Shown in pieces: positions 11,001 to 22,379 of a stretch of DNA of 64,000 nt; position 1 is the first letter of the stretch, and each line of letters starts with the position of its first letter. This DNA comes from Theobroma cacao (lineage: Eukaryota > Streptophyta > Magnoliopsida > Malvales > Malvaceae). The stretch lies in contig NC_030853.1 in NCBI RefSeq assembly GCF_000208745.1, forward strand, positions 18,750,924-18,814,923. The letters run 5' to 3'. Under the pieces are notes generated by a model. That model worked only from the letters and a program-made list of their open reading frames with translations, had not been told where the DNA came from and ran no database searches. Position numbers and translations under genes: made by a program.

Positions 11001-11198
11001 CAACATAAACAGCAAAAAGACTTTTCTCCTTCAGCAATTTGCACAAACTATTCACACTCTGATAATCTAAAATTGCTCTCAAAGCATTCCCATATTTATA
11101 ATATAAGCCTTTATTCAATCCTATATCATATTTAAAGCCTTTACCATCTCTAATAGAGTCCAATAACAGATGGTATCGATATCCGGTATATCAACCAT
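8040..11198 (-). pseudogene. MuDR-type MULE transposase (mudrA-like), inner MULE, decayed
   Basis: Read on the minus strand from about 11198: an N-terminal region containing FAVYVEH, a low-complexity repeat segment (10540-10750), and a middle region with IVLVRKQLGVVIG. The MULE catalytic domain follows: FGLDGCFLKGLVKGQLL with the first Asp, FPLAWPVVNGVEKKDNWKWF, then INDMQK with the second Asp. The Cys-His motif CAQHIYMMLGKKF and NNMCETFNGVIIGARCK come next. Further on, around 8652-8706, is a SWIM zinc finger (C-x-C then C-x-H: TCICRSWDINGVPCQH), followed by a Lys-rich and Ala/Ser-rich tail. Stops or frame changes at about 9835, 9541, 9280 and 8756 break it. The gene would cut and integrate its own element; this copy is inactive. 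Confidence 0.85.
10540..10750 (-). repeat. ~30-bp coding tandem repeat in the inner transposase N-terminal region
   Basis: Six or seven units of about 30 bases carry CAGCTTTAAATGGGCC(G/T)(T/C)-type sequence. On the minus strand they encode decapeptide-like units of the kind GPFKATDGPFK. Two units have stops. It looks like an expanded disordered linker. Confidence 0.7.
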
Positions 11199-12255
11199 CT
11201 TCCTTTTCTTGCTCTTATATGCAAACTTGGGTTCATGAGCTAAGATTCCTCCATGATGAAAACATAATTGAAAGCGATTGTTATCTGCATGATAAATTCA
11301 AAAGGCCTAATAAGTATACATTAAAACAAATACAAATTTAGTATCTGACCATGAGTTGAACATTAATATTGTATGTGCCAATTAAGGGTGAGGAGAATAG
11401 AATGCTGAGTAATAATGCAGAAAAAAGTTAATCAAAATAATAGACATAAGAATATACTACATCTCAACAATATATAGACTTAGGCATGGCCAATTAAAAG
11501 TTATAGGTAAACAGATCTAAACAAATACTGTATCCAATCAATTTTGTTCCAATCACATCCTCACATGTCAATTTCATTTACCAGTATGTTTGAAGGGTCA
11601 TATTGTAATGTTCAATACACACTTTGAGATATTACTATCAACCATGTTTTCAAAATGGATAATTTATTACCAACAACATCATGCTCCTAATCATGTGCCT
11701 TAACCACCACAAGGTACCGACATAAAGTTATGTAATCTGCCAAAGTTGGAAACTGAATCAAATTGTTGCTAGTGCATTACTTTTTGCCTATAGTTTGTCT
11801 TATCTAACACATCAACCCCAATAACAAATTAAAAAAACAAAGCCAAATCAACATATATTAAAACACAGCATAATACTATAAACAAATACATTAGCAATAA
11901 TAAAAAATGAAACAACAAAACCTTATATCAGTAAACCCGAAAACAGAACCTAATACTATTCATCATCAACATTATGAGTCCATACTGCGCTTTTCCAAAC
12001 CAACAACCTTTTCTTTTTCCTTTCCCCTTCTTTTTCTCGATTTTCTTCCTTCTCCCGATCTCTCACCCATCAACTTTCTCGATTTTAAGTTTAGGTTTAG
12101 TTTTTACCCTAGGTTTCAAATCGGTTTAGTTTATTATGTAGGTTGCGTTTCACTCCCCTTTTTTTGTTCTCTCTTAATCTTAGGTGGTCGAAATTTCGAA
12201 GGTTAACGGCTCCGGTGTGGATATTGGTTGGTTTAGGGTTTAGCGACTGTTTAGA
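11199..12255. other. 5' flank of inner transposase; no gene seen
   Basis: AT-rich DNA upstream of the minus-strand mudrA. It would hold the promoter, but I see no convincing core element. A plus-strand frame at 11907-12206 is Phe/Ser/Pro-rich with no domain and is probably chance. Confidence 0.5.
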
Positions 12256-13759
12256 TGTTGTACAATTTTCTACTCATGCAAGTGTACGTATCGTAAAGAT
12301 AATACAGAGATGAGTAAAGTGTCGATCCCACGGAGAATTGAATTAATCTTTATTGCTAAATACTAAAATTAACATACCCTAATTTTATCTAAAAAATTAA
12401 AAGAAAGATTTGAAACTAATAAACTAATAACTAAAACCAAAATTAATCTAAAATTTATTAGCAAATTTACTTTATTAACTTCTAGTGATCACCAGACCTA
12501 AGATTATGATATCCCTCAAAACTTCATCTGATTATTGTCTCTTTCTCGTAACATAGTTTAATGGATTAAGTTGCTAACCTAGAGTCTTAAATCATTTATA
12601 AGTCTTTGTCGAGTTTTTTATAAAAATACCTCTCTCAATTAATTTACTATATGTCTATGTAAATTATATTGACAAAAGATTCATTAATTTTGTGCTAATC
12701 TTGGCTATGTATGGCTTATAGGTATATGTCTACCCTATATGCAAATCAAACCACCTAATTAACTAATTGCATTCGATTATACACTATTCTATTCAAGGTC
12801 CACCTAAATCTCCTTCATCAAGGTTTAACCTAGGTTTCCAATTTAATCTAACTAGTGGCCAATCAACTAGAAGCATTAAGAACATAACAAAATAAACAAT
12901 TTAAATTCATCAAATATAAGTAAAAGAGAGATAAATAATTCAGACTATATATTGAGTTTAATCATAATCTTAGATTAATAATTTAGTTCCCCATCAAGTC
13001 ACACATCATCATTGAATAAAGTTTAAGCATTCAAACCAAGAGAATAAAAGAATAACAAAAAGATAGAAAAAACCAAGGATTGTACTCTTGATCTCCAAAT
13101 CTCCTTGAATCCTTCAAATTCTTTCAATGACTTTGAGACTTGACTCTCAACTTTCAATCTGGTGTTTCTCATTCTCTCTTAAGTCCTCCGAAAGGTTATT
13201 TTTATAAGCTTTGAAGTTATGCCAAGTTCATTGAAGAAAGAAGTTAATCCCAATCAGACTAGGTGAATTGCAGCCTTGCCCAATTAATTAACAGAAATTG
13301 TAATTGCTCTAGGACTACTACAGTGCTTCAACTTCGACAAGATTTTTGACCATTTTCTAGGCCGAACTGGGTGAAGTGCTAAACATGAAAGTTGTAGATT
13401 TTTCTCTTATCTTTCCAATGGTCAAGAATTGCTTCATTTGGAGCTATGTAGAGAAAGTTATGGTGAAAATACCAAAGCATATGCAGTGAAAGTCTGCATC
13501 TTGAAATTGCTCTCATTCTTTCATTAAAATTTTTCTTTCATCAAGTACCTAGAAAAGCACAAATAAATCAGTAACAACCTATCTTAACCACATTAGTACC
13601 AAATTAAGCATAGAATTAACTAAGATTGGATTGACTCACCTAAAATAACTAATTTAAAATAATTAAAAAAAACTCATTAATTTCTATGCATTACTACAAG
13701 AACTAAGCTAAATTACTATCAAAATTAAGCCCAAATAACTCTATATCATAGAGTTATCA
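12256..13759 (-). mobile_element. Solo LTR, Athila-like family, inserted in the inner MULE
   Basis: On the minus strand it begins TGATAACTCTATGATATAGAG, a close relative of the TGATAATTCTATTTTATAG start of the LTRs at 23200 and 29748. It ends with GCATGAGTAGAAAATTGTAC. Shared internal blocks include TATCGATCCCA(C/T)-like and (G/A)GGAGATTTAGGTGG-like stretches and the AACCTAGAGTCTTAAAT segment. Flanking bases are TTAGA (12251-12255) and TTAGG (13760-13764), a 5-bp TSD with one change. No internal retroelement coding is present. Confidence 0.75.
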
Positions 13760-14109
13760 TTAGGGATAATTATCAGGGTTAAGGAGAAATGGAACCTATA
13801 AGTCAAATCTCAACCCCCACACTAACTGATCAAAATGATGACGTGGCATTTCTTTTATTAGCGTAGTATATTTTTTTATTCATTTTCATTCTCATACATC
13901 GCAATTTTTTTCACATTAGTCCCTGTACCGCTGCCATACCCAATCTGATTGTATGACGTGTCACTGCCACATTATATCATCAGGTGACATGGCACCACCA
14001 CATCATCATATGCTACGATGTGGGATCGCTACATCATTCAGCTAGCTACACATGCGTTGCCACGTTAGCCAAGTTTGCCATGTCAGCACCATGTCAGCTG
14101 TTTAGGGGA

Positions 14110-14217
14110 GGGACTAAATTAGAGAAATTCCCAAAATCAAGAAATTAAACTGCTTGGATTCGGTTTTGAGTCGGAGGACTAAATTGAATGACATAGGTGA
14201 GTACATGGACTTCCCAG
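14110..14217 (-). repeat. Inner MULE right TIR
   Basis: Reverse complement reads GGGAAGTCCATGTACTCACC, then TCAATTTAGTCCTCCGACTC, and after a gap TTTAGTCCCTCCCC. It pairs with the left end at 7325. Confidence 0.72.
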
Positions 14218-15440
14218 GATTTTTGACCGTTTAGTTATAACTTTCACAATTTATAAATACATATTAGTTTGAAATTATTCAACACTTACTAAATTTACCT
14301 TTTATTTAAATTTACTCAAAATTTCTTATAAAATGATTTTATTTAAATTCAAATACAACAATCAAATTTTACTAAATTTAAATTTAAATTATTCATTTCG
14401 AAACTCAAACAAATTATTAATAAAATAAGATGGAACCAATATTAACATTTATATTTAACTTTATCAATCGTGAATACAGTCTTTAATCTAGAAAATTTCA
14501 ACTTAAAAAATATAACTTAAAATATTAAACAAAATAAAAATATAAAAAATAAATAAATAATTGAAAAGGTGGAACTCAGATTTTATGGTTATAATAACAA
14601 GTTTGTCATGTCTAAATTAAGTAAGTCAGAACGAGAAATTAATTTTATAATCATCAATAACTCCATATCTCTGTTTTTCAATTTTTTAAAAAGAAAACAC
14701 TAAATCAACATATTTTGCTTATTTGACTTTAGCTTAAGTAAAAAACTAACTAAAATAACCAATTTCAAATTTGTGTACTATTATAAATAGAAGAAGAAAG
14801 CAATTATTTAGTCATTTTATATTATTTTATTTTAACGTAATACAAGTTATTCATCTAAATTTGACTTCAGATATGAAATTTTTACAAATTTATTTTTTAT
14901 AGCAGGATAATTCAAACTTAATTTTTGTCAAAATGATATATTAATTTACATATTCTACAATCAAATATTGAAGTAAAACAATATTTATATATATTTTCAA
15001 AATCTTAAATCTTTTACACTTAAATATTGGGCTTATTAATAAGCATATCAATAATAATTTACTCGAACAGTATAGAGACTTCGCAAGTCTATTCACTGCT
15101 CAAAACTACGGACAAAATGAAATGAATAATCAAATAATATATTTACAAAATTAATAAAAAAATAACGACTCATCTACAAGAGAAAACTAAGAAACATAAA
15201 ATATGAATGAATGTAAGAAACTACAAGAGGAAATTGTCAAAAAGTATTGCACATGGCTCACACATTTAGTTAGGTCGACAAGTTGTCTTCATCCACAAGA
15301 CACCCTACATTTTCAGACATTGTCCTTTGTATTTGATAGTTGTTGTGTGTGTGACCGGTTTGTCTACAACTTGAACATGCTTTCGATTGTTGCACTCGTG
15401 GAGGTGTCGATTAACTTGGAGATGGTGTCGAATTTGTGGA
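14218..15440. other. AT-rich segment of the outer MULE; no gene seen
   Basis: Strongly AT-rich DNA between the inner MULE and the 3' end of the second transposase. I see no domain, array or element end in it. Confidence 0.6.
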
Positions 15441-15449
15441 TGGAACTGT

Positions 15450-18134
15450 AAATAGGGATGGGCAATTCTGTCTATTGTGCCCGTACCTCTTGCATTGCGA
15501 ATATCTCCGTGCTCAACTACCTTCACTAGCCGATGGAATCCTTCTCCTCCTAGGTTTTCCCGCTTGGCCTTACCAAGGTGGTGGCAACACGACAATTTGT
15601 TTCGCATGAGAAGGGATGTCCCACTCACTAGGATGCCCTACCAAGCGAATGGACCCTGCATAACCCTCTACCAAAACGATTGTCTTGTAGTAGTTAGTGC
15701 AGAATTCAACGACTTCACGTTTGCTTTTACTGAAAAATACAATGAACTCAATGTTCAAGCATAATGTAAATGCTATGTCAATTAGGGTTCAAATAAGAAA
15801 TAATGATATTCTGACCTTATTGCTACAATGGCATGGCTACATGACAGTAAATTTGTTTGGAACTCACAACATGAGCACGTATTCTTGGACAAGTTTACAA
15901 GTCCTTCCATATTCATGTCTTTAACTTCGAACTCCACTCGATTGATAGTTTAAGTACAAAGCAATGTGCATCATTGAATCATTTGCTCAACTGCCTGGCA
16001 ACCCAAGGGCTGAGGGGCATGGTCACCTTGACGGCCTCCTCGTACCGGTCATGGAACCAATGCTGGAACATGTCTTTGATAAACTCGATCAAAACAGTGA
16101 TTGGCATTTGTCTTGCATGCTTCAAGCATAAGTTAACACATTCTGCAATGTTGGATGTCATGAGTTGGTATCGCCTTGCCAGTGAACGTGCATGTGCCCA
16201 TATCTCAGGGCTTATTCTAATAAGGTCAGCATGGGCTCCCACGTGAATATGCTTGAGCTAGTTCATATGTTTGTTGAAATTGAAAACCTTATAGCAATCT
16301 CGAGCAAGGGTGAAAATCATAGAAACGTCATTGCGCTTGAACTTGTTTTTAAAGTTTTTCTTCAACTGGTAACCACATAAACCGTGGTACGCTTCTAGGT
16401 GTGCATTTTAGATTGCTTAATGCCGAGATGTTGATTAGAAATGAACATAATGTTTTCAGGATAACCAACTGCATCATATAGCTTGCTAAGAAACCACATC
16501 CATGAGTGTTCATCCTCGATATGGTCGATGCCAAACACAACTGGATATACGCATTCGTTCTCATTTTTGTAGACATTAACAAACAGAACACCCTTGAACC
16601 TACGTTTCAAATGTGTCACATCAATTGCAACAGTGGGATGCATTACATCCCTAAACCCTCGAATACAAGCCCCGTATAACAAGAAACAATATTTGAATCT
16701 TTGTGCCTCATCAGTAGCCACTGCAATGACTGTATCAGGATTTTCTTATTCCAACATATAAAAATATAAAGGTAGTAGTTGAAATGACTCCTCTGGGGGA
16801 CCAAAAACAAGCCTCTCTGCATACTCCTTTGCTTGCCAGGCCATACCATACAAGGATTCCAATCCTCACTGAACCCTCATCTCACTAATTATGTCCTTAA
16901 GTCTCAATGCTACTCCATTAGCCTGAAGTTTGTGTGACATAAGTTCACCAATTATCTTTGCACTCATGGTTGGAAATTGCCCTTGCAAACAATCGACAGT
17001 ACACTTGTGTACTTTGTGGAATGTTTGAACTTGCCAATATTCTCCCTTAAGTAACTTCGTTGCACGTACACCGAACTTGCATGCCTTGTCCTTGCAACCA
17101 ACCTCATAACGACCTTTACATGACCTTTTTACTTTTATCCCAAATTGCATTTTTAGAGCCAACATGTTCAAAGCTCGTTTCAACTCGGCCTTCGAGGAAA
17201 ACATTCTTCCTTTGTATAAGTGATTATCGGCACATGTCGACTCCTCAATGGTAATTGTATAGAAAGAGAACCTTTCTGCACCTCAAATTACCCATGTACA
17301 AGATATCCCTGCATTTCCCCTTTCTAGAAAACTGTCATCAAGCAATGTATCAGGGGAACGAATCTCGTTTTCACCAACGATGGGATTATTGTATATAGGG
17401 TCATGACACTGAACATCTCTTACATGAACACCTCCAACAAGTCCCATTTCGCCTTCAACATTATTGCAAATTGGAATGTCATTGTCATAAAGCCAATCAT
17501 CGTCTGAACTGTCATCATGCCATTCATTAGGCTTATCATCTGAATTGTCATAAAATCTATCTTCATCGGTAAGAAACAAATACTCATTTCCCTAATCAAA
17601 TGCAGTATTATCCTTGAGTGTCGCAGTGTCACCTTCCAACATCATAGTGTTGTCCTCAAGTGTCATTACATCCTCTACAGTTTCACCCGATCGTTTCATT
17701 TGTTGGACAAAAACAAGTAATTGGTTCGATGCACATCCTGATCGAAATTGTGTAGCCAATTATTTTGTAAATGTCGTGTGTCTACCAGGCTGCACAAACT
17801 CTTGTGCATACGTTAATTGCCATTGTTGTGGGTTATGGACCAAATGCTATGGTATATGTGAAACATTGTAAATCTCATTTTGATTGAGCTGATTACCATG
17901 TTGTTTAGCTTCTTCATGTGACATAACATTTGTTTGGAGTCCTTTAATGCTGACATACATAGCCGAAACATTCCTCTCTTCTAGCAAAATTAATGTAACA
18001 TCATCGTCGTCCTTGATAATTGGGCATGATAGCTCTCCAAGTGTACTGATTAATGCATGTAACTCAATCTCGTCAATTTCTGAGTTTACCCCAACAACAT
18101 CTTCAACCAGCTTCATCAAGCCCGCAAATGACAA
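15450..18134 (-). pseudogene. MuDR-type MULE transposase (mudrA-like), outer MULE, decayed
   Basis: Read from 18134 on the minus strand: an N-terminal leader (MSFAGLMKLVEDVVG, then a DDDDVTLILLEE stretch), an acidic Asp-rich segment near 17283-17579, then a DNA-binding-like domain (16866-17204: MQFGIKVKRSCKGRYEVGC, then HKVHKCTVDC). The catalytic region (16395-16721) has VAIDVTHLKRRFKG with the first Asp and a HSWMWFLSKLYDAVG block. The expected second Asp (usual SDRH) reads ISNQH, an Asn. Next come YQLMTSNIAECVN and ARQMPITVLIEFI. A SWIM finger lies at about 15825-15885 (CSCCEFQTNLLSCSH). A zinc knuckle, CKRYGHNRQNC, is at about 15460-15505. Several frame breaks. It is a different subfamily from the inner transposase. 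Confidence 0.85.
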
Positions 18135-18239
18135 ATAACTCCTAACCCCCTACATTTGTGACCCACTGACCACCGTGTCTTATCAAAAGTCGCACAATTA
18201 GAACCCCACTGAAATTTTTAAGAAAAAAAATTTGTCAAT

Positions 18240-18525
18240 CATTTTACACATTACATGCCGTGTTTTAAAATTTGTCAGTCATGTTATTACACGCCATGTT
18301 TAAAAAATGTTACACGTCATGTTTAAATATGTTACTTGCAAGTTCACCATTATGATACACACCTTGTTCAAAAATGTTACACGCAAGTTCAAAAATTGTT
18401 ACACACCTTGTTCAAAAATGTTACACGCAAGTTCAAAAATTGTTACATGCCATGTGCTAACACATGTTATTTTAGTATATTTTTTACACTCCATCTGCTT
18501 TATAAATGCATGGCGTGTAACAACT
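18240..18525. repeat. Right subterminal array of the outer MULE (~44-bp units)
   Basis: Units combine TTACACGC(C/A)A(T/G) with TTCAAAAATTGTTACACA. The clearest pair, ACACACCTTGTTCAAAAATG onward, repeats with a 44-base period near 18356 and 18400. TTACACGCCATG and GCATGGCGTGTAACAAC are shared with the left-side arrays. Confidence 0.8.
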
Positions 18526-18892
18526 TTGGGCAATGTTTCTAATCCATGTTCTAATTTACACAAAAAGTTTCATAAATTTATGTGTTGCAGCAATAAACCT
18601 AATAACATACCTTGATGTCATCTCTACTATAAGGTCTGTTTATCAATGACAATATAGCCAGATGCCGAGCGATAGATCACAGCACGATGAAGATGGTTCT
18701 CAATAGAGAGTTGACAGAGCTCATACAATTCAAAGAGCTGAGAGAGTTGATGACGATGGTGCTTAACAAATAGTTGACAGAGTTGATACAGTTCAAAGAG
18801 CTAAGAGAGAAAGATGAGTGAGCTCAAACAGTTGAGCATTTATTTTTATTTTCTCTATGGCGAGAGGGAGATATCAGGAGCTTAATTTGCCA

Positions 18893-19013
18893 TGATGTTT
18901 TTAAGAGCATTTTGGTCTACTCATGCTTATTTTTTGCTAAAAATAGATAACTTTATTTGGGTGGTTATTTTTGAAATCACCTTATGAGAAGGCCTATTTC
19001 TCACAATTTCCTA
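18893..19013 (-). repeat. Outer MULE right terminal inverted repeat
   Basis: Reverse complement begins TAGGAAATTGTGAGAAATAG and is followed, about 50 bases in, by TTTTTAGCAAAAAATAAGC and ACCAAAATGCTCTTAA. It matches the internal end at 6862 closely and the outer left end more loosely. Confidence 0.8.
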
Positions 19014-19440
19014 TTTTACAAATCAAACAGTCCCATGTGGTACTAGTATGTATAAACTTTGAACTTGAGACCAATCTCACTACCTCATCTTGTTTCACTA
19101 ATTCAGGAAGGTACTATTGAGAAGGCCATTTTGTACTTCTAGTAAAGCACTAAAATGAGCCATGGCCCAATTCCAATTCCCTTATTTTATTAAGACATCA
19201 GTAATATAAGTTTTTTCTTAAATGAGGCTTCTGCCATACTTGCTAAGCAAAGGGCCACTAGAATGCCAATTATCATGCCACAAGAAAGTAGTTTCACCAT
19301 TCCTTGTAGAATAGCTTAAGTAAAGACCTAGCTTTATCTATCCCTCAACTTCAAGATCTTCCTCCAATGCTAGCTACTAATATTTAGGGTTTTGACTTGC
19401 CAAAAGCTCTAAGAAAGTACATACCCACCCAAGCTACATA
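19014..19440 (-). pseudogene. LINE ORF2 zf-RVT fragment (copy 1), interrupted by the MULE
   Basis: The minus strand matches the better preserved copy at 45415-45900. It keeps the pattern (E)EDLEVEG, then YSTRNG.TTFLWH.NWHSSG.LLSKYGRSLI, typical of the part of plant LINE ORF2 proteins just before the zinc-binding region. Several stops are present. The MULE splits it at TTTTACAAA, with the remaining bases at 1086-1147. Those short left bases still read PKISWHRYVVHLESIRP without a stop. Confidence 0.65.
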
Positions 19441-20185
19441 AACAAAGCCTTTTTAAAAGGATAACTAAATGAAATTTTAAAAGATTTTTCAATTAAATTA
19501 TTGTTTTATATATTGACAATAATATTTAAATGTTAATTTATATTTATTAATTTTTTATTTGATTTATTAATTTCTTTGAATATAACCTAATGAGAGACGA
19601 CTAAGGAATCTTGAAACCTTACTTATGGAATTTAAATGGTCAAAATCTAATAGTAATTCTTTTAAATTTTTGCATAAGATTATCAAAGAAAAATGAAAAT
19701 TAGATTTCTTGGTGTTAGTCAGATGGCTTTCCCCTTTCCCAAAGGCCTAAAATATATGGCAATCCTTACATTAGGTGTAGAATTGTGATCCAAATTTAGA
19801 ATTATTTTGACCCAAGAGTTTTCAGACCTTTAATGGTTAAGCGTTCTTTTTTGGGAAAAACTTAAGCTTCCTTTTTTTTTGGCCCATATTTCCATGATCT
19901 TCATTTCCCTTTGCATCTTAGTGCTCCAAAAATCTCTAAATTACAAAACAAATCCCTTCACTGTCACAGGGTAGCTGAAGCAAAAAGAAGCTCAAAAGAA
20001 AATGTTATAATCTGACAAGGCTTAAGAAGGGTTTAAAGAGGTTGTTGCTTCCCTTTCTCTATATTACTTGACTTTCTCTATGAATTTTATTTTTTCTTCA
20101 AACGTTATTTTCTCAAACCCATTTTCTCTTATCTCAAAATTTGGCCAAAAATCCCACTTCATTTTCAGTTTCACCATTTATTTAA
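19441..20185. other. AT-rich non-coding stretch of the duplicated segment (copy 1)
   Basis: Matches 45905-46643 of copy 2. It has no reading frame with a domain and no element ends that I can see. TAATT at 20186-20190 is the left TSD of the copia element. Confidence 0.6.
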
Positions 20186-20190
20186 TAATT

Positions 20191-20977
20191 TATTGGTGCA
20201 AATAGGGTTTAGATGAAATTTAAGAACTAGCAAAATTGACTTCAAGGCAAGCCTTTCAATGGACTCTATCTTTAAGACTTATTTAGCCCCCACCACTCGG
20301 TATGCAAAGGGGAATAATGTGAATAGCTTTAGGGGTACAATGAAGCCAACGTCTAACTTTGTCTTTCACTTTACAAGAGTAGATCGTTAGATACACCCGA
20401 GGATTTGTAAAGTTGTTCGGCCTTAGAACCTACTTTCTGCAGCAAGTAGATTATAAGGAATTTGGATGTTTTTGTAGTTGATGGAAACTAAAGTGTTTAT
20501 GTTAATAGAACAAAACACTTTTCTTGCTCTTGTTTTGTTTTTGATTTGATGTCTCAAAATGGTTGACAACAAGCCTTTTATATAGGCTTGCAAGTGTCTC
20601 TTCTTCAAGGACACAACCTTTTTATTAAGGCACCATTTTGTCTAAAAGACATCTTTCCATTTTGCAAGACATAACCTTTGGATAAAGGTATTGTTTCAAT
20701 AATCATCTTATAAAAAGACAACTATTCATTCTATAAAACATAATCTCTGAGTTATAATTTGAAATAATAACTTTTTATATTTAACTTTTGAGCTAAGGTG
20801 TTTTTTCAATTTGTCTCATAAACTTTGGATGTCATTTTACGAAGAGACATAACCATTCACATGAAAACCTACCTATAATCCAATAGTCACATTATGTCAC
20901 TTTATGTGACATAACCTTTGAGCTAAGATAGCTTTTCATTATGTGACATAATCTTTGATTTTAAAAATACACCAACA
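20191..20977 (-). repeat. Copia A 3' LTR
   Basis: 787 bases. The outer dinucleotide is mutated (TATTGG instead of TGTTGG); the inner end is intact, CACCAACA. On the minus strand a TATATAAA box lies at 20577-20584, upstream of the RNA start expected in a copia LTR. Confidence 0.92.
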
Positions 20978-21714
20978 ATCTCCCACTATTTTCAAAATTT
21001 CCAAATACTAACAACTTTGGGAATTTTGTGCATACATGAAGGTATCTCACAGATTTGAACCTTCACTTAGTAAGTGTGGTTGGTTCCAGTTTGAATTGAG
21101 TGGTTGACCAAGTATTGAACCATCAATTCTTCATTTGACTAGTCGGGACACTAAACACACACAAGCTTCCTTGCTCACATTGTATCTAGTTTTGCCAACA
21201 CGTTTTACGGCCTTGTGTTTTGCATCCATTCATGAGAGCTATTAGAGTCAAGCCCTTAGCTCCTAGAAGCGGCCACAATTCCACTCACATAGGTAGCTCC
21301 CATCGAAAGTCTTTCGTAATTATAGTACTTCAACATAAACATGTTATGGTTTTATTAAGAACTTTTGTTCAACCTTACCTTACGCATTACGATCACCAAG
21401 CACTATACACATTGGGATGAAAAATATAAATTAGTGCTTGCAATCATCCATGTGGTAGAATAGTTAGTACCTAAGACTTGCAAGTCGACCACGAAAGGTG
21501 AGCTCCCACCATTAAAGATTTAGTTGATAGGCTTGAGATCCATCCCTCTTGAGGTCTTTTATTGCCAAGTCTTTTTTAGCCCTTTAGTAAACGGATTCGC
21601 TACATTTTCACAAGACCTCACATAACTTATAGTGACTATACCATCACTAATTCTTTGTCTTACAATGCTATGTCGAAGTCCAATATATCGACTCTTTCCA
21701 TTGTATGCTTGATT

Positions 21715-22373
21715 TTATGCCTTTGATACAGTTGCTTCATTGTCACAATATATCAAGATTGGTGCCATTGGTTTAGGCCACAACTGAATTTCATCGAGTA
21801 AATCTCTCAACCATTCCACTTCTTGGGTGGCAGATGCTAAAGCTATAAATTCAACTACCATAGTGGAGTTCGCTTGACAAGATTGTTTCTTAGAACCCCA
21901 AGAAACAACACCCACACCAATTGTAAAAATCCAACTAGTAGTAGAAGTATGATCCATTCTATTTGAATTCCAACTAGCATCTATATACCCTTCTAAAACT
22001 TAAAAAAAACTGAATAACAAATGCCATAATTCTTTGTACTCTTTAGAAATCTTAGAACTCTATGAACAGCATACCAATGTTCTTTACTTGGATTACTTGT
22101 AAATTGACTTAGCATCTCAACCGCAAAAGCAATATCTGGCCTTGTACAGACCATAGCATACATTAGGCATCCAATCACCTTCGCATAGTCATTTTTTTCT
22201 ATTGGCTTGTCTTTGTTAGGTACAAACTTTATATTAGAGTCATAAGGAGTAGACATTGGCATATAATCTGACTTATCATATTTCATTACAATCTTTTCAA
22301 TGTAATGAGATTGAGAGAATGTTAGGCCATTATTGTCTCTCGTTATTCTTATACGAAGAATAATATCTGCCAC
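21715..22373 (-). pseudogene. Copia A RNase H and RT C-terminal region
   Basis: On the minus strand: a DNNGLTFSQSHYIEKIVMKY stretch, then GCLMYAMVCTRPDIAFAVEM and LSQFTSNPSKEHW (RT connection to RNase H). RNase H residues follow: SWGSKKQSCQANSTMVVEF, LASATQEVEWLRDLL and ILIYCDNEATVSKA with the catalytic Asp. A stop near 22010 breaks the frame and another ends the RNase H part early. Confidence 0.85.
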
Positions 22374-22379
22374 ACCATA

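Larger units (their letters stand above)
7325..14215. mobile_element. Second MULE nested inside the outer MULE
   Basis: The left end reads GGAAGTCCCCGTACTCTC with TTCAATTTAGTCCTCCAACT. The right end, reverse complemented from 14215, reads GGGAAGTCCATGTACTCACC with TTCAATTTAGTCCTCCGACT. These ends are unrelated to the outer TIRs. The element carries a mudrA-like gene on the minus strand (8040-11198) and a solo LTR (12256-13759). I could not find a convincing TSD: the nine bases beside each end match at only about five positions. The limits are therefore good to a few bases only. Confidence 0.72.
1148..19013. mobile_element. Composite Mutator-like element (MULE), 17.9 kb, carrying Ulp1-like and mudrA-like genes
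   Basis: Boundaries are set by a perfect 9-bp TSD and by comparison with the empty site in copy 2. Outer TIRs start GGGAAATTTT (left) and AGGAAATTGTGAG (right, reverse complement). They are diverged but alignable over roughly 110 bases. Inside, in order: subterminal repeat array, DUF1985/Ulp1-type gene (+), a third TIR-like end at 6862 with its own array, a nested second MULE (7325-14215), AT-rich DNA, a mudrA-like transposase (-) and a right subterminal array. Without the nested MULE the element is about 11 kb. MULEs carrying Ulp1-like genes are known in plants (KAONASHI-type in Arabidopsis, similar ones in melon); assignment to that group is inferred from gene content. All genes are broken, so it is not expected to move by itself. 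Confidence 0.88.

Noticed and set aside
11907..12206. 99-codon plus-strand frame
   Set aside because: Low complexity (Phe, Ser, Pro), no domain, upstream of a minus-strand transposase.
6862..19013. The outer MULE as a simple element starting at 6862
   Set aside because: The left flank of 6862 (TAAATTAAG) does not match the right TSD; TTTTACAAA at 1139-1147 does, and the empty site in copy 2 agrees.
21220..21420. Plus-strand frame with a close copy at 47693-47890
   Set aside because: The conservation comes from the duplicated copia 3' non-coding region, not from coding selection; no domain.
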